The notes below the pieces were generated by a model. It did no database searches, was not told the DNA's origin, and saw only the letters and a list, made by a program, of their open reading frames with translations. Position numbers and translations under genes: made by a program. A stretch of 64,000 nucleotides of DNA from the NCBI GenBank assembly GCA_036732755.1, contig DAINBU010000006.1, forward strand, positions 22,769 through 86,768, written 5' to 3'. Every line of letters begins with the position of its first letter. The stretch's first letter is position 1. Positions 1 to 9,014 of this stretch are shown piece by piece. The stretch comes from DASRRB01 sp036732755. Its GTDB lineage: Bacteria > Planctomycetota > B15-G4 > SIAN01.

Positions 1-1895
1 TGCGTCGCGGCGGAGTGGCAGGTGCCGCTCCAGACGACCGGCCGGTCGAGCTTCAACTCCCGGAACTCGCCGGCCTTGATGCGCGGCATCTCGCCCTTCG
101 GATCGCTGCCGACGCGCGACGGATCGAACTTCCAGTGGGTCTTCGGATCGGCGTTGCGCGCATCGTCGAAGAGCCAGATCCCCTGCGGATCGCCGTTGCC
201 GGTCATGCTGACGACGCCGGCGTCGGCGAGCCGCTTCAGGTTCCCGTGGACGAAGTCGAGGACGGCGGGGTCGGACTCGCGCGTCGCGAAGGCGAACGCC
301 CGGCGCGCGAAGCCGGCCGCGACGACGACGTCGAGTCCGTAGTCGGGGTACTCGCACGACTTCATCCCTTCGGTGACGAAGGTCGAGGTCCAGACCTTCG
401 ACGCGAGCCCCTTCTTCTGCGTCTCGCAGGTCCGCTCCCACAGCGCCTCGGCGGCCTTCCCGTCGCGCGCCGTGAACCAGCCGAAGGTGAAGTCGGGGAA
501 GACGTCCTCGTCGAGCGAGCGGCTCAGCAGCACGACCTGCCGGTGCAGCTTCACGTCGAGCGCTTCCGGCGGCAGGACGAAGAGCACCGACTCCGGCAGC
601 AGCTCGCGCAGCGCTTTCGCGAGGCGCTCGAAGTCGGCGTCGGCGCACTCGACGAGCGTCGCCTTGTCGCGCGCGACCGCCTTCTCCGCGATCTTCCGGA
701 AGCGGGCGTGGTCGGCGTTCTTCGGATCGAGGCCGTACGCGACGACGACCTTCGTCCCGACCTGGCCCGCGCCGTCGGGGAGCAGGCGGTCGGGGACGTA
801 GCGGTCGGCCGACTGCTTCGCTCGCGGTTTCCCCTGCGTCGCGCCCGGCGTCGTCGCGCCCGCGGCGCCGAGGTAGCCGCGCGCGATCTCGGCGAGCTCT
901 TCGTTCTTCGCGCGCCGCACGATCTCGTCCCACACCGCTCTCGCCTCCGGTTCGTGGCCCGATTCGCGCAGGTAGACGCCCTGGAACAGGAGGACGTAGT
1001 CGTACGACGGGTCGTCGGGATGGAGTCGCATCCACTCCGACTGGAGCGCGACCGCGTCGTCGTAGCGCTGCTGCCGGCCGACCGAGGACCAGAGATAGAA
1101 GAGCGCGCGCCCCTGCTCCTCCTCGGTCGCCTTCGGATGCTTCCACGCCGCGCGGAACGTCGCTTCGGCGGAGGCCATGTCCACGAGCTGGAAGAACTGC
1201 GTGTAGCCGCTCTGCAGCAGCTCGGCGGGAGTCGCCTCCTGCGCGGCCGCCGTGTCGGCGTACCACGCGGGATTCATCGTGATGAGATGGGCGCCGCCGT
1301 TCAGCGTGCGCGCGCCATGGACGGAACTCACCTGCAGCGGCGCGCCGGGCAGGAGCGTCGCCGCGACCTGGCCGCGCAGCAGGACGAGCTTCCACGCGTC
1401 GGGGGCGCGATCGAGCTCGATCACCGCCGGTCCCGCGACGCGGAGCGTGCCAGTCGCGAGCAGCTCGATCGTGTCGTTCTCGTTGGCCGGGACCACGACG
1501 TGGTTGTGCGAGGCGAGCGCGACGTTCACGCCGTTCGCGAGCCGCAGCGTCGGCTCGTAGCGCGCCGGCGCGATCGAGCCGTAGGCGGTGCGACCGCCGA
1601 AGATCGAGAAGACGGTGATCCCGATGCCGACGACGGCGGCGGCGGCGGCGAGCGGCCAGGCGAGACGGCGGCGGCCAGGAGAGACCGCGGCCGCGCCGTC
1701 CGGTCGCGCCGCCGGCCGGAGCGCGGCGGGGGCGAGCGCGTGCGTGAGCTCGCGTTCGCGCTCGAGGCGGCGCCGGCACGCTCCGCAGCGGCGCAGGTGC
1801 GCGGTCAGCCGCTCCCGCTCGCCTTCGTCGACTTCGTCCTCGAGCAGCGCGAAGAGCAGCGGCTCGGCCTCGGTGCACGAAACGTCGCGGTTCAC
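1..1895 (-). CDS. Anti-sigma factor with zinc finger, membrane helix, FecR-like region and C25-like C-terminal region (partial)
   Basis: The GTG start (1893-1895) overlaps the TGA stop of the upstream sigma gene as GTGA, so the two are translationally coupled. The first 60 residues hold a His/Cys zinc-finger signature (HLRRCGACRRR), as in zf-HC2 anti-sigma factors. A hydrophobic helix follows around residues 85-105, then a FecR-like stretch of beta strands and a TPR-like helical region. The last 250 visible residues contain TGNGDPQGIWLFDD and VVWSGTCHSA, which resemble the catalytic His and Cys blocks of C25/caspase-fold peptidases, but Asn stands where the His of a GHG motif would be. The family match for this region is an inference. 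The reading frame is open to base 1 (631 codons), so the C-terminus is outside the window. Likely role: membrane-bound regulator that releases the ECF sigma factor. Confidence 0.75.
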   Translation of the reverse strand, partial: MNRDVSCTEAEPLLFALLEDEVDEGERERLTAHLRRCGACRRRLERERELTHALAPAALRPAARPDGAAAVSPGRRRLAWPLAAAAAVVGIGITVFSIFGGRTAYGSIAPARYEPTLRLANGVNVALASHNHVVVPANENDTIELLATGTLRVAGPAVIELDRAPDAWKLVLLRGQVAATLLPGAPLQVSSVHGARTLNGGAHLITMNPAWYADTAAAQEATPAELLQSGYTQFFQLVDMASAEATFRAAWKHPKATEEEQGRALFYLWSSVGRQQRYDDAVALQSEWMRLHPDDPSYDYVLLFQGVYLRESGHEPEARAVWDEIVRRAKNEELAEIARGYLGAAGATTPGATQGKPRAKQSADRYVPDRLLPDGAGQVGTKVVVAYGLDPKNADHARFRKIAEKAVARDKATLVECADADFERLAKALRELLPESVLFVLPPEALDVKLHRQVVLLSRSLDEDVFPDFTFGWFTARDGKAAEALWERTCETQKKGLASKVWTSTFVTEGMKSCEYPDYGLDVVVAAGFARRAFAFATRESDPAVLDFVHGNLKRLADAGVVSMTGNGDPQGIWLFDDARNADPKTHWKFDPSRVGSDPKGEMPRIKAGEFRELKLDRPVVWSGTCHSAAT

Positions 1896-2419
1896 GGCTC
1901 TTCCTCCAGCGCATCGAGTCGCCGGCGCAGCGCGCGGCGCGCCTCGTAGATCCGGCCGCGCACGGTCGACACGGGAACGCCGAGACGATCGGCGACCTCG
2001 CCGTACGAGAGGCCTTCGCGGTAGCGCAGCGTGAGGACTTCGCGCGCATCCGTCGTCAGCCGCGCGACCTCCTCCCAGATCCACGTGCCGCCCTCCCGTC
2101 CGTGCGCGGCGACGTCGAGCCCGTCGAGCGGGACCTCGCGCCCGTTGCGCGTCGATCGCCGCGCGAGCTCGTCGGCGACGGCGTTACGGGCGATCCTCGC
2201 AAGCCATGCTTCGAGGCGTTCGGGCGTCTCCAGCCGCCCCAGCCCGCGGAACGCGAGCAGGAACGTGGTCTGGACCAGCTCGTCGCGCAGCCCCGCGTCG
2301 CGCACGTCGCGACCGACGATCCGGCGTACGGCCGGGGCGTGGCGCTCGACCAGCTCCGCGAACCGGTCGGGTTCGCCGGAGAGGATCGCCGTCACCAGCC
2401 GCCGGTCGTCGTCCTGCAT
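1892..2419 (-). CDS. ECF RNA polymerase sigma factor
   Basis: A 175-residue protein, the usual size of an ECF sigma factor. The sigma-2 region spans roughly residues 15-85 (DELVQTTFLLAFRGL, then EAWLARIARN). The sigma-4 region spans about 115-165 (REVLTLRYREGLSYGEVADRLGVPVSTV), a clear helix-turn-helix. The ATG start gives a compact N-terminus, and GAGGGATCC lies just upstream. It overlaps the anti-sigma gene by 4 nt (GTGA), so the pair forms a regulatory cassette. A secreted M64 peptidase gene ends 90 nt upstream on the same strand and may be co-transcribed or a target. Confidence 0.93.
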   Translation of the reverse strand: MQDDDRRLVTAILSGEPDRFAELVERHAPAVRRIVGRDVRDAGLRDELVQTTFLLAFRGLGRLETPERLEAWLARIARNAVADELARRSTRNGREVPLDGLDVAAHGREGGTWIWEEVARLTTDAREVLTLRYREGLSYGEVADRLGVPVSTVRGRIYEARRALRRRLDALEEEP

Positions 2420-2508
2420 GGATCCCTCGACTCCGCCCTCCCTGACGGCGGCCGGCGCGCAAAGCTCAAACGGACGGACGGAATCGCGTCGCTCCGGAGC
2501 GCGCCCGG

Positions 2509-4018
2509 TCATTTCTTCGCCGGCGGCGGGTCGACCCGGATCCACCATGCCCGCTCGCCCTCGAGCAACCCGTCGGTGTCCTTGAGGACGATGGGATATC
2601 GCTCGGTGCGCGGGCGGGCGTCGTCGACGACGCGGCAGATGACGCGGTAGCGGCCGGAGCGCAGCGACTTCGCGGCGACGGTGAACGCGTGCTTCACGTA
2701 TTCGTGGGAGAGGTCTTCCTTCGCCGGCTCCTGCTCGATGGTCGGCAGGGGTCCGCGCTGGCGCCGGTCGCGGCCCTGCGTCCCCTGCTCCCAGCCGGGC
2801 GGCGACTTCGGCGCGCCCGTCTCGGGCAGCACCCACCAGCGCACGTCGAGCGCGTGGGTCGCCGGCCGCAGCACCCGCACCTCGAAGTCGAACGACTCGA
2901 GGCCCGAGATGGATCGGTCGTCGTCGGAGGCGATCGCGGCGGGCGTGCAGCCGTCGATCGGGTCGACGTCGCGGTAGATGCGCAGCGTGAGCGCCTCGCG
3001 GCACGGCGCGCAGTAGAAGTTCCCGCTCGCCATGACGCAGCTGCGCGTCGTCGGCTTCCACGCATCGTGGACCTGGCCGTTCGCCCCCTCGTAGACGCCG
3101 ATGCCGGGCACCTTCGCGGCGAGCCAGTGGGCCCACGGCACCTTCTTGGGATCGTCGCTGTTCGAGACGTTCGGCGAGTTCGCGACCGCGCCGCGGTGGC
3201 CGGTGTTGGAGGTGTACTCGTCGCCGAGGTCGGCGAAGGCGTGGCCGAACTCGTGGATCAGCGTCGCGTTGTCGCGGCCGCCGATGCAGGCGATGCCGCC
3301 GCCGCCGGTGCCGAGCTGGCCGAGCTTCACGAAGACGATCGCGATGTGGTCGCTGGCCGGCATCTCGGCGAGCATCGCGTGCACGCGCCCCTCGTCGACC
3401 GCGACTTGCCCCTGGATCATCCCGCTGCGGTGGCCGCCGAGTGCGGTGTCGTACTTGCGGCCGTACTCGTCGACGCCGTCGTCCTGGCTCACGACGATCG
3501 CGCGCTGGAAGTTGAAGTACTCCCAGTACTCGCGGTACTCCGGCTGCGCCTCGAAGAGCGGCGGAATCGCGGCGGCGAGGTTCGCGAACAGGTCGAGGTG
3601 GTCGAGCGTGTAGCCGTCGCCCATCAGGACGACGTCGCAGCGGTTGTCGGACGGGCCATGCCGGACGAAGTCGTCCCACCCGAGGAACGCGCTCGGCTGT
3701 CCGCGCCGCGTCGCGACCTTGCCGGCCTCGGTCAGCGGGAACTTCTTCGCGAGCTCGCGGTAGCGCTTCGACGCGAGGCCCGGCCGCCCCTTGCGCGCCT
3801 GGAATTCGGCGTCGGCGAGGAGCTCGCGCGCCTCCTTCTCGTCGTCGCGCGGCGCAGGCTGCAGCGCCGGCCGCGGCGCCAGCGCGAGTCCGAGGAGCAC
3901 GAGCGAANNNNNNNNNNNNGCTCCAGCCGTCGCGCACGAGGTTGAGCGAGCCCACGAGCGAAAGCGCCGCGCCTCGACTCACGCTGGACCTCCTCGCGCC
4001 CTCCCGCGACGCTCCCAT
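2509..4018 (-). CDS. Secreted M64 (IgA peptidase family) zinc metallopeptidase, interrupted by an N gap
   Basis: The visible main frame runs from 3900 to 2509 and encodes about 463 residues. It has the metal site HEFGHAFADLGDEY, the HExxH pattern with a downstream acidic ligand typical of M64, plus a C-terminal beta-rich domain. A 12-N gap (3908-3919) cuts the N-terminus. A 10-bp sequence (CACGAGCGAA) flanks the gap at 3898-3907 and 3953-3962. Joining the two copies places an ATG at 4018, with GGGAG upstream, exactly in frame. That gives an ideal signal peptide (positively charged MGASREGARR, then a Leu/Ala-rich core ending before PRPAL) and a protein of about 484 residues. The intact gene is therefore inferred; as printed, the frame is broken. 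Likely an extracytoplasmic protease, possibly controlled by the neighbouring ECF pair. Confidence 0.8.
3908..3919. other. Assembly gap (12 N)
   Basis: Twelve undetermined bases near the 5' end of the M64 peptidase gene. A direct repeat, CACGAGCGAA, ends immediately before the gap (3898-3907) and recurs at 3953-3962. The 33 bases 3920-3952 between the gap and the second copy encode nothing recognisable. The gap may be an unjoined contig overlap, or an unresolved insertion with a 10-bp target duplication. Confidence 0.95.
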
Positions 4019-4085
4019 CTTGGCGAACTTCTCCCGCATGCGCAGGCCGTCGGTCGGCTTGCGGCGTCCCGACCGGCCCGATCCA

Positions 4086-6071
4086 ATGCGCGTCATGGGT
4101 CCGATGGTGCGTCTCCTCGTCGCCGGCCTCGCGCTGACCTTCCCGGGCGCGGGCGGGAGCGCGCACGCGCAGGAGCCGCGACCGCCGCGCGACTGGTTCG
4201 TCGCCGTCGACGGCGACGAGCAGGGCGACGGCACGGCGGACCAACCGCTGGCGACGCCGCAGCAGGGGCTCGACCGCGCGCAGCCGGGCGACCGCGTCTT
4301 CGTGCGGCGCGGCGTGCACCGCGGCCGCATCGTCGTCACGCGCGGCGGCGCGCCCGGTCGGCCGCTCACGCTCGAAGGCGAGGAGGGCGCCGTCCTGGAC
4401 GGCGGCGACCGCTTCACCGACTGGGTCGCGGCGCCGGAGCTCGGGCCGGGCGTCTATCGGAGCCCTTCGATGAATTACGCGGCGCGTGCCGTGAGCTGGC
4501 GCAGCCGCACGATCCTCGATCTCGGCAGCGGCTACACGTACACGGACGATGTCGCGCGCGAGATCCTGAAGAAGCCCCCGACCGACGCGTACTGGACCGG
4601 AGTCGAGGCGCACTACGTCGTGCTCGACGGCGCGCCGCTCGTGCGCTTCCGAGAGAACCGCGATCCCAACCGCGAGGAACTCGCCTTCGCGCCCGCCGAA
4701 TCGGCGACGCTCCGGCTCGCGTCGGTCAGCCACGTCGTCGTGCGCGGCTTCGAGGTGCGCAACGCCTACTGGTGCGTCGCGCTGACCGGCGCGAGCGACT
4801 GCACCGTCGAGCGCTGCTTCGTCCGCGCGTTCGGGAAGGCGGGCGTCGTGGTCGAGGCCGGCGCGAGCCGCAACCGGATCGTCGACAACGAGATCACGCA
4901 GGACTACGTCTACCCCGACTTCGGCCACCCGTGGGCGACGGCCCTCCACCACCACATCTGGACGGTCTGGAAGGACCTCTGTCCCGGCGATCGGATGGGA
5001 GTCCGGCTGCAGAACGACTTCGGCGACGAGAACGAGATCGCCCGCAACCACGTCTTCCGCTGCTTCGACGCGATCGTCGCGAAGAAGGGCGGCCGCGCGA
5101 CGCGGGTCCACCACAACGTCGTCGAGAACGTCGCCGACGACGGCCTCGCGCTCGACGGGACCGAGATCGAATCGCAGTGGCACGACAACCTCGTGATCGA
5201 GGGCGGCAACTGCGGCATCGTCGTCGACGGCTACGCCCACACGAAGGGGCCGATCTACATCTATCGCAACCGCGTCCACCACACGCAGGGCGAGAACCCC
5301 GGCGACGGCATCCACTTCAAGAACGCCTTCCCCGCCGACGTGCGCGTCTTCGTCTACCACAACAGCTTCTCGGCGAACGGGCCGAGCGTCAGCGCCAACG
5401 ACTGGACGGCGGCGGGAAGCAGCCTTCCGGGCGTGACCGAAGCGCGCCACCTCTACTTCATCGACAACGTCTTCGCGTCACGCAGCTTCTATCGCGGCTG
5501 GCCGAACTGGCCCGAGCGCGGCATCGGCCGCTATGCGTCCAACTGGGTCGGCGGCGACAACGCCGGCGAGTGGCGCGGGAAGGACTTCTTCGCGAAGAGC
5601 AACGTCGTCGTCCACGGCGACCCGACCGAGTGGCCCGCGACCGAGCCCGCCTACCAGGCAGGCGTGCATGGACTGCCGAAGGCGCTCGATCTATCGCGCC
5701 CTTCGAAGGTCCTGGGCGACGATCTCCCCGCGCTCCCCGGCCTCGTCGCCGATCCCTCCGGCAAGGTCCCGCGCGTCGGGGCCGTCGAGCGCGACCCGCC
5801 GAAGCTCGCGCGGCCGACCGCTCTCAAGGCGACGCGCGCCGGCGCCGAGATCCGCCTCACGTGGGTCGACCCATCGGGTGGCGCCGTCGTCTACCTGGTC
5901 GAGCGCAGCCTCGACGGCGCGGTCTTCACCACGGTTTCTCGCACCGCGCCCGGCGCGGCGGCGTTCGTCGATCGCGATCCGCCGAAGGGGGCGCGCTACC
6001 GCGTCCGCGCGGCCGACTTCTCGACGGCGTGGCTCGGCCCCTTCTCCGAAGTGGCGCGGGCGCCCGACTGA
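4086..6071 (+). CDS. Secreted right-handed parallel beta-helix protein with C-terminal fibronectin-like domain
   Basis: A 661-residue protein with a signal peptide (MVRLLVAGLALTFPGAGGSAHA, cleavage near AHA-QE). Three in-frame ATGs occur at 4086, 4095 and 4104; the last gives the cleanest signal peptide. The N-terminal region opens like DUF1565/NosD-type beta-helix proteins (GTADQPLATPQQGLDRAQPGDRV), and many short turns with recurring N, G and V strands follow through about residue 560. The last 85 residues look like a fibronectin type III-like module (PTALKATRAGAEIRLTWVDP). Such proteins are often polysaccharide lyases or surface carbohydrate-binding proteins; no catalytic residues can be assigned. 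It is divergent from the M64 peptidase. Confidence 0.8.
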   Translation: MRVMGPMVRLLVAGLALTFPGAGGSAHAQEPRPPRDWFVAVDGDEQGDGTADQPLATPQQGLDRAQPGDRVFVRRGVHRGRIVVTRGGAPGRPLTLEGEEGAVLDGGDRFTDWVAAPELGPGVYRSPSMNYAARAVSWRSRTILDLGSGYTYTDDVAREILKKPPTDAYWTGVEAHYVVLDGAPLVRFRENRDPNREELAFAPAESATLRLASVSHVVVRGFEVRNAYWCVALTGASDCTVERCFVRAFGKAGVVVEAGASRNRIVDNEITQDYVYPDFGHPWATALHHHIWTVWKDLCPGDRMGVRLQNDFGDENEIARNHVFRCFDAIVAKKGGRATRVHHNVVENVADDGLALDGTEIESQWHDNLVIEGGNCGIVVDGYAHTKGPIYIYRNRVHHTQGENPGDGIHFKNAFPADVRVFVYHNSFSANGPSVSANDWTAAGSSLPGVTEARHLYFIDNVFASRSFYRGWPNWPERGIGRYASNWVGGDNAGEWRGKDFFAKSNVVVHGDPTEWPATEPAYQAGVHGLPKALDLSRPSKVLGDDLPALPGLVADPSGKVPRVGAVERDPPKLARPTALKATRAGAEIRLTWVDPSGGAVVYLVERSLDGAVFTTVSRTAPGAAAFVDRDPPKGARYRVRAADFSTAWLGPFSEVARAPD

Positions 6072-6090
6072 ACGAGTCCGGCGCGGCGGC

Positions 6091-6960
6091 TCAGTGTCCG
6101 CCGGGCTTCGCGCCGGGAGCGGGGCCGGGCTTGATCCCGTCCATCTGGACTTTCGGCCGGTCGACACCGTCGCGCAAAGGGGCATCCTTCGCGTCGCGCC
6201 ACCACTCGACCCACTCCTTCGCGCGGTTGAAATGGACGCCGCCGGTGAGTCGGGCGAGCGCGTACTGGAAGTCGTGGCGGACGTCGAGGAGAAGCTCTTC
6301 GTCGATCAGTACGCGCTGCTTCTGCTTGTCGATGAAGCCGGTGCCCACCGAGGAATAGGCGAGGATGAGGTTGCCGACGATCCGCTTGCGGGTCGCCTCC
6401 TTCTCGCCGAAGTACTCCCCGAGTGCGCCGGCCGCGGCGATCAGCACCGGCTTCCGCTGGTCGGAAATGGTGTACTTCTCGAACCGCTCGATGTACTGCA
6501 CCCGGCGGTAGGTGCCGAGCGCCTTGATCCCCGCGGCCAGCGTGATGGGCGCGTCGTGGATGTGGGAGAGGTCGAGCCACCGCTCCAGCATCTTGTCACC
6601 GTCCTCCGTCCGCGCGTCGAACTGGGCGAGGAGCTTCTCGTGGAACTCGGCGGGCAGGCGCGGCGCCTTGATCGCCTTCTCGAGCGCGTCGGTGATCTGC
6701 TTGCGGCCGTTCTTCGCGGTCGCGAGCGAGTCGCGCGTCGGCGCCTCCTTCGGCGGGTCATTCGGAGCGAGCTGCCGGCCGAGCTCGACGTAGCGGGCGA
6801 CGAGCTGCGAAGAGGTCTTCAACGCCTCGTCGAAGCGCTTCGCGTTGATCGCCGACTGGAACGCCGCGGTCTGCTCGGCGACAGAGCCGGTCGCCGCCTT
6901 CGCGCCGGAATCCTGCGGACTCGAAGCGCCGAGGAGCGCCGCGACGACGAGACCGACCAT
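6091..6960 (-). CDS. Hypothetical exported helical protein
   Basis: A 289-residue protein with a short N-terminal hydrophobic segment (MVGLVVAALLGASS) that fits a signal peptide or signal anchor. The rest is Lys/Arg/Glu-rich and helical, with HEAT-like elements around residues 145-215 (ITLAAGIKALGTYRR, VLIAAAGALGEYFGEKEA). The C-terminus is Pro/Gly-rich. It converges on the beta-helix gene with a 20-nt gap. No enzyme motif is visible. The call rests on coding quality, high GC3 and the signal peptide. Confidence 0.6.
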   Translation of the reverse strand: MVGLVVAALLGASSPQDSGAKAATGSVAEQTAAFQSAINAKRFDEALKTSSQLVARYVELGRQLAPNDPPKEAPTRDSLATAKNGRKQITDALEKAIKAPRLPAEFHEKLLAQFDARTEDGDKMLERWLDLSHIHDAPITLAAGIKALGTYRRVQYIERFEKYTISDQRKPVLIAAAGALGEYFGEKEATRKRIVGNLILAYSSVGTGFIDKQKQRVLIDEELLLDVRHDFQYALARLTGGVHFNRAKEWVEWWRDAKDAPLRDGVDRPKVQMDGIKPGPAPGAKPGGH

Positions 6961-7030
6961 GGGAATCCCTCCACGGCCCCCGGCCGATGCTCGTCCGAAG
7001 GCGCGCGGAATCTAGCGCGCGGTCGGCGTT

Positions 7031-7693
7031 TCAGCTCCCGCCGCCGGTCGTCGCGCCGCGGCGGGGCCGACGGACGGCCCGCACCTTTCCGCTGCGTCCG
7101 CCTCCGCAGAAGAAGAGGTCGCCGCCGTCGGACTCGAGGCCGGAGACATTGACGCCGGCCGGCAGGTCGAGCCGCTCGAGGACCTCGCCGTTCTGGGGAT
7201 CGACGCGCCGCAGCTCGCTCACGTCGTCTTCCCAGGTGCCGTGCCAGAGCTCGCCGTCGACCCAGGTGACGCCGGTGACGAAGCGGTTCGACTCGATCGT
7301 CTTGAGGATCGCGCCCGTCTCCGGATCGACCTGGTGGATCTTGCGGCTCTGGTACTGCCCCACCCAGAGCGAGCCTTCGGCCCACGCGAGGCCCGAGTCG
7401 TTGCCGCTGCCGCCGGGCGCCGGAATCGTGGCGACCACGCGGCCCGTCGCCGGATCGATCTTCTGGATGCGACCGGCAGCGATCTGGAACAGGTGGCGGC
7501 CGTCGTAGGCCGTGCCCGCGTCCGCCGCCACGTCGATCGAGCGCTCGAGCTTCCCGCTCGCGGGATCGAAGGCGTTCAGCTTCTTCCCGGACGCGAACCA
7601 GACGTTGCGACCGTCGTGCGTGACTCCGTGCACCTGGTCGCGGTCGGGAAAGGGTCCGTACTCCCGCACGATTTCGGCGGCGGCTCGACGCAT
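7031..7693 (-). CDS. Beta-propeller protein, glutamine cyclotransferase-like or NHL/PQQ-like
   Basis: A 220-residue protein built of repeating units of about 40 residues (VHGVTHDGRNVWFAS, SGLAWAEGSLWVGQYQ, VTGVTWVDGELWHGTW, VSGLESDGGDLFFCG). Each pairs a DG or EG turn with an aromatic strand and is followed by a D-P-x-T/S-G turn. This matches beta-propeller folds such as glutaminyl-peptide cyclotransferase-like proteins. It has no signal peptide. The gene starts 9 nt after the end of the regulator gene on the same strand, so the two are likely an operon. A catalytic function is not supported by specific residues. Confidence 0.65.
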   Translation of the reverse strand: MRRAAAEIVREYGPFPDRDQVHGVTHDGRNVWFASGKKLNAFDPASGKLERSIDVAADAGTAYDGRHLFQIAAGRIQKIDPATGRVVATIPAPGGSGNDSGLAWAEGSLWVGQYQSRKIHQVDPETGAILKTIESNRFVTGVTWVDGELWHGTWEDDVSELRRVDPQNGEVLERLDLPAGVNVSGLESDGGDLFFCGGGRSGKVRAVRRPRRGATTGGGS

Positions 7694-7702
7694 GGCCCCA
7701 CC

Positions 7703-8923
7703 TTAATCCGCCGGCCGCGACGCGGGGAGCAACAAGGTCGTCGCGAATCCCGGCACGGGGGGCATCAGCCACCGCCGCGCCCGCCCGCGGCCGAACGACT
7801 GCACCTTGCCCGCGGCCGCGAGCGGGTCGAGCGCGCGCTGCACGGTGCGCTGGCTCGTGCCGAGCACGAGCGCCAGCGCCGAGCTCGACCACGACTCCCC
7901 GTCGGCGAGCAGGGCGAGCACGTGCGCGTGCTCCTCCTCGACCGGTCGCGCCAGAACGACGACTTCACGGGCATTTCGCGGCGCGAGCGCGAAGCCCCGC
8001 TTCGTCGCGCTCACGACGGCGAGCCTGCGCAGCGCCGCGCGCAGCCGCCCCATCTCGACGCGCAGCCGCGCGCGATGCGAGGCGTCGACGAACTTCGAAG
8101 CGAAAACGCGCGCCACGAGCACGTCCCTCGGCACGTCGCCCGGCCACGCCTCCCCCAGCGCGCGCGCGAGCGCGAAGAGGACGGGACGCGTGGCGAGCGC
8201 GGCCATCTGGACGTCGTCGTGCACGACGTTGCGGCACGCGTCCACGACGAGCACCTTCGAGGAGCGCAGCGCCTCGACCTCTTCGAGGGAGAGGAGCCGC
8301 TCGCCGCCGCGCGCGATCCGGCGCGCCGCGGGTGCGTCGAGGACGCGCCGCGCGCTCTCCACTTCCGCCGTCAACGCCGGGATTCGCGCGAGCTCGGCGG
8401 CGCGCCGGGCCCGGGCGAGCGCGGCGCGCGCCGCCTTCGTCCGCGGGCGGCGCAGCGCGATCCCGGCGACCACGAGCTCGTACGCGGTCCGCGACGCGGG
8501 CGGGAGGGCGGCGGGGTCGAGCCGGGCGAGCGCGCGCTCCGCCTCGTCGACGCGCCCGATCAGGAGGAGGCGGCGCGCCTCGAGGTACCGCGCGAAGGCG
8601 GCATTGACCCGGTCGCCGTGCTCCTCGAGCGTCGCGCGCGCCGTGTCGAGCGCCGCCGAGGGACGTCCGAGGTCGCGCAGGACGAGCGCGATCTCGGCGT
8701 CGGCGACGACGCAGCGCGCCCGCGCCAGCGACTCGCCCGGACCGAAGGCGCGCGCGGCGCTCTTGAGGAGGACCTTCGCGCGCGCGAGATCGCCGAGCTG
8801 CGCCATCGCGATGCCGCGCAGCGCGAGCGCCGGCGCGTCGTCGCGCAACGCGATCCGCTTCAGCGCGCCGAGCGGATCGCCCCCCGCCAGCGCTCGCGCG
8901 GCGGCGGCGATCGGCGCGTCCAT
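7703..8923 (-). CDS. Transcriptional regulator with TPR-like middle and C-terminal winged helix
   Basis: A 406-residue Ala/Arg-rich protein. Its N-terminal half is helical and TPR-like (paired helices such as LALRGIAMAQLGDLARAKVLL). The C-terminal 70 residues form a helix-turn-helix (WSSSALALVLGTSQRTVQRALDPLAAAGKV) followed by a wing (FGRGRARRW). The ATG at 8923 is chosen; a GTG at 8950 would add 9 residues. It is divergent from the DUF899 gene and just upstream of the beta-propeller gene, so it may control one or both. The regulator role is inferred from the HTH. Confidence 0.7.
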   Translation of the reverse strand: MDAPIAAAARALAGGDPLGALKRIALRDDAPALALRGIAMAQLGDLARAKVLLKSAARAFGPGESLARARCVVADAEIALVLRDLGRPSAALDTARATLEEHGDRVNAAFARYLEARRLLLIGRVDEAERALARLDPAALPPASRTAYELVVAGIALRRPRTKAARAALARARRAAELARIPALTAEVESARRVLDAPAARRIARGGERLLSLEEVEALRSSKVLVVDACRNVVHDDVQMAALATRPVLFALARALGEAWPGDVPRDVLVARVFASKFVDASHRARLRVEMGRLRAALRRLAVVSATKRGFALAPRNAREVVVLARPVEEEHAHVLALLADGESWSSSALALVLGTSQRTVQRALDPLAAAGKVQSFGRGRARRWLMPPVPGFATTLLLPASRPAD

Positions 8924-9014
8924 CGGAATCCCGTCACGCTTGTCACTCACCGCGCTCTCCGCCTTGCGCTTGATTCTCCCATGTCCGACACCCCCCCCAT
9001 TGGAGATGAGAGTC

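Noticed and set aside
15..1949. 644-residue plus-strand open frame over the anti-sigma gene
   Set aside because: Highly Arg/Glu-rich with no domains; it is the antisense shadow of the coupled sigma/anti-sigma pair, whose motifs are clear.
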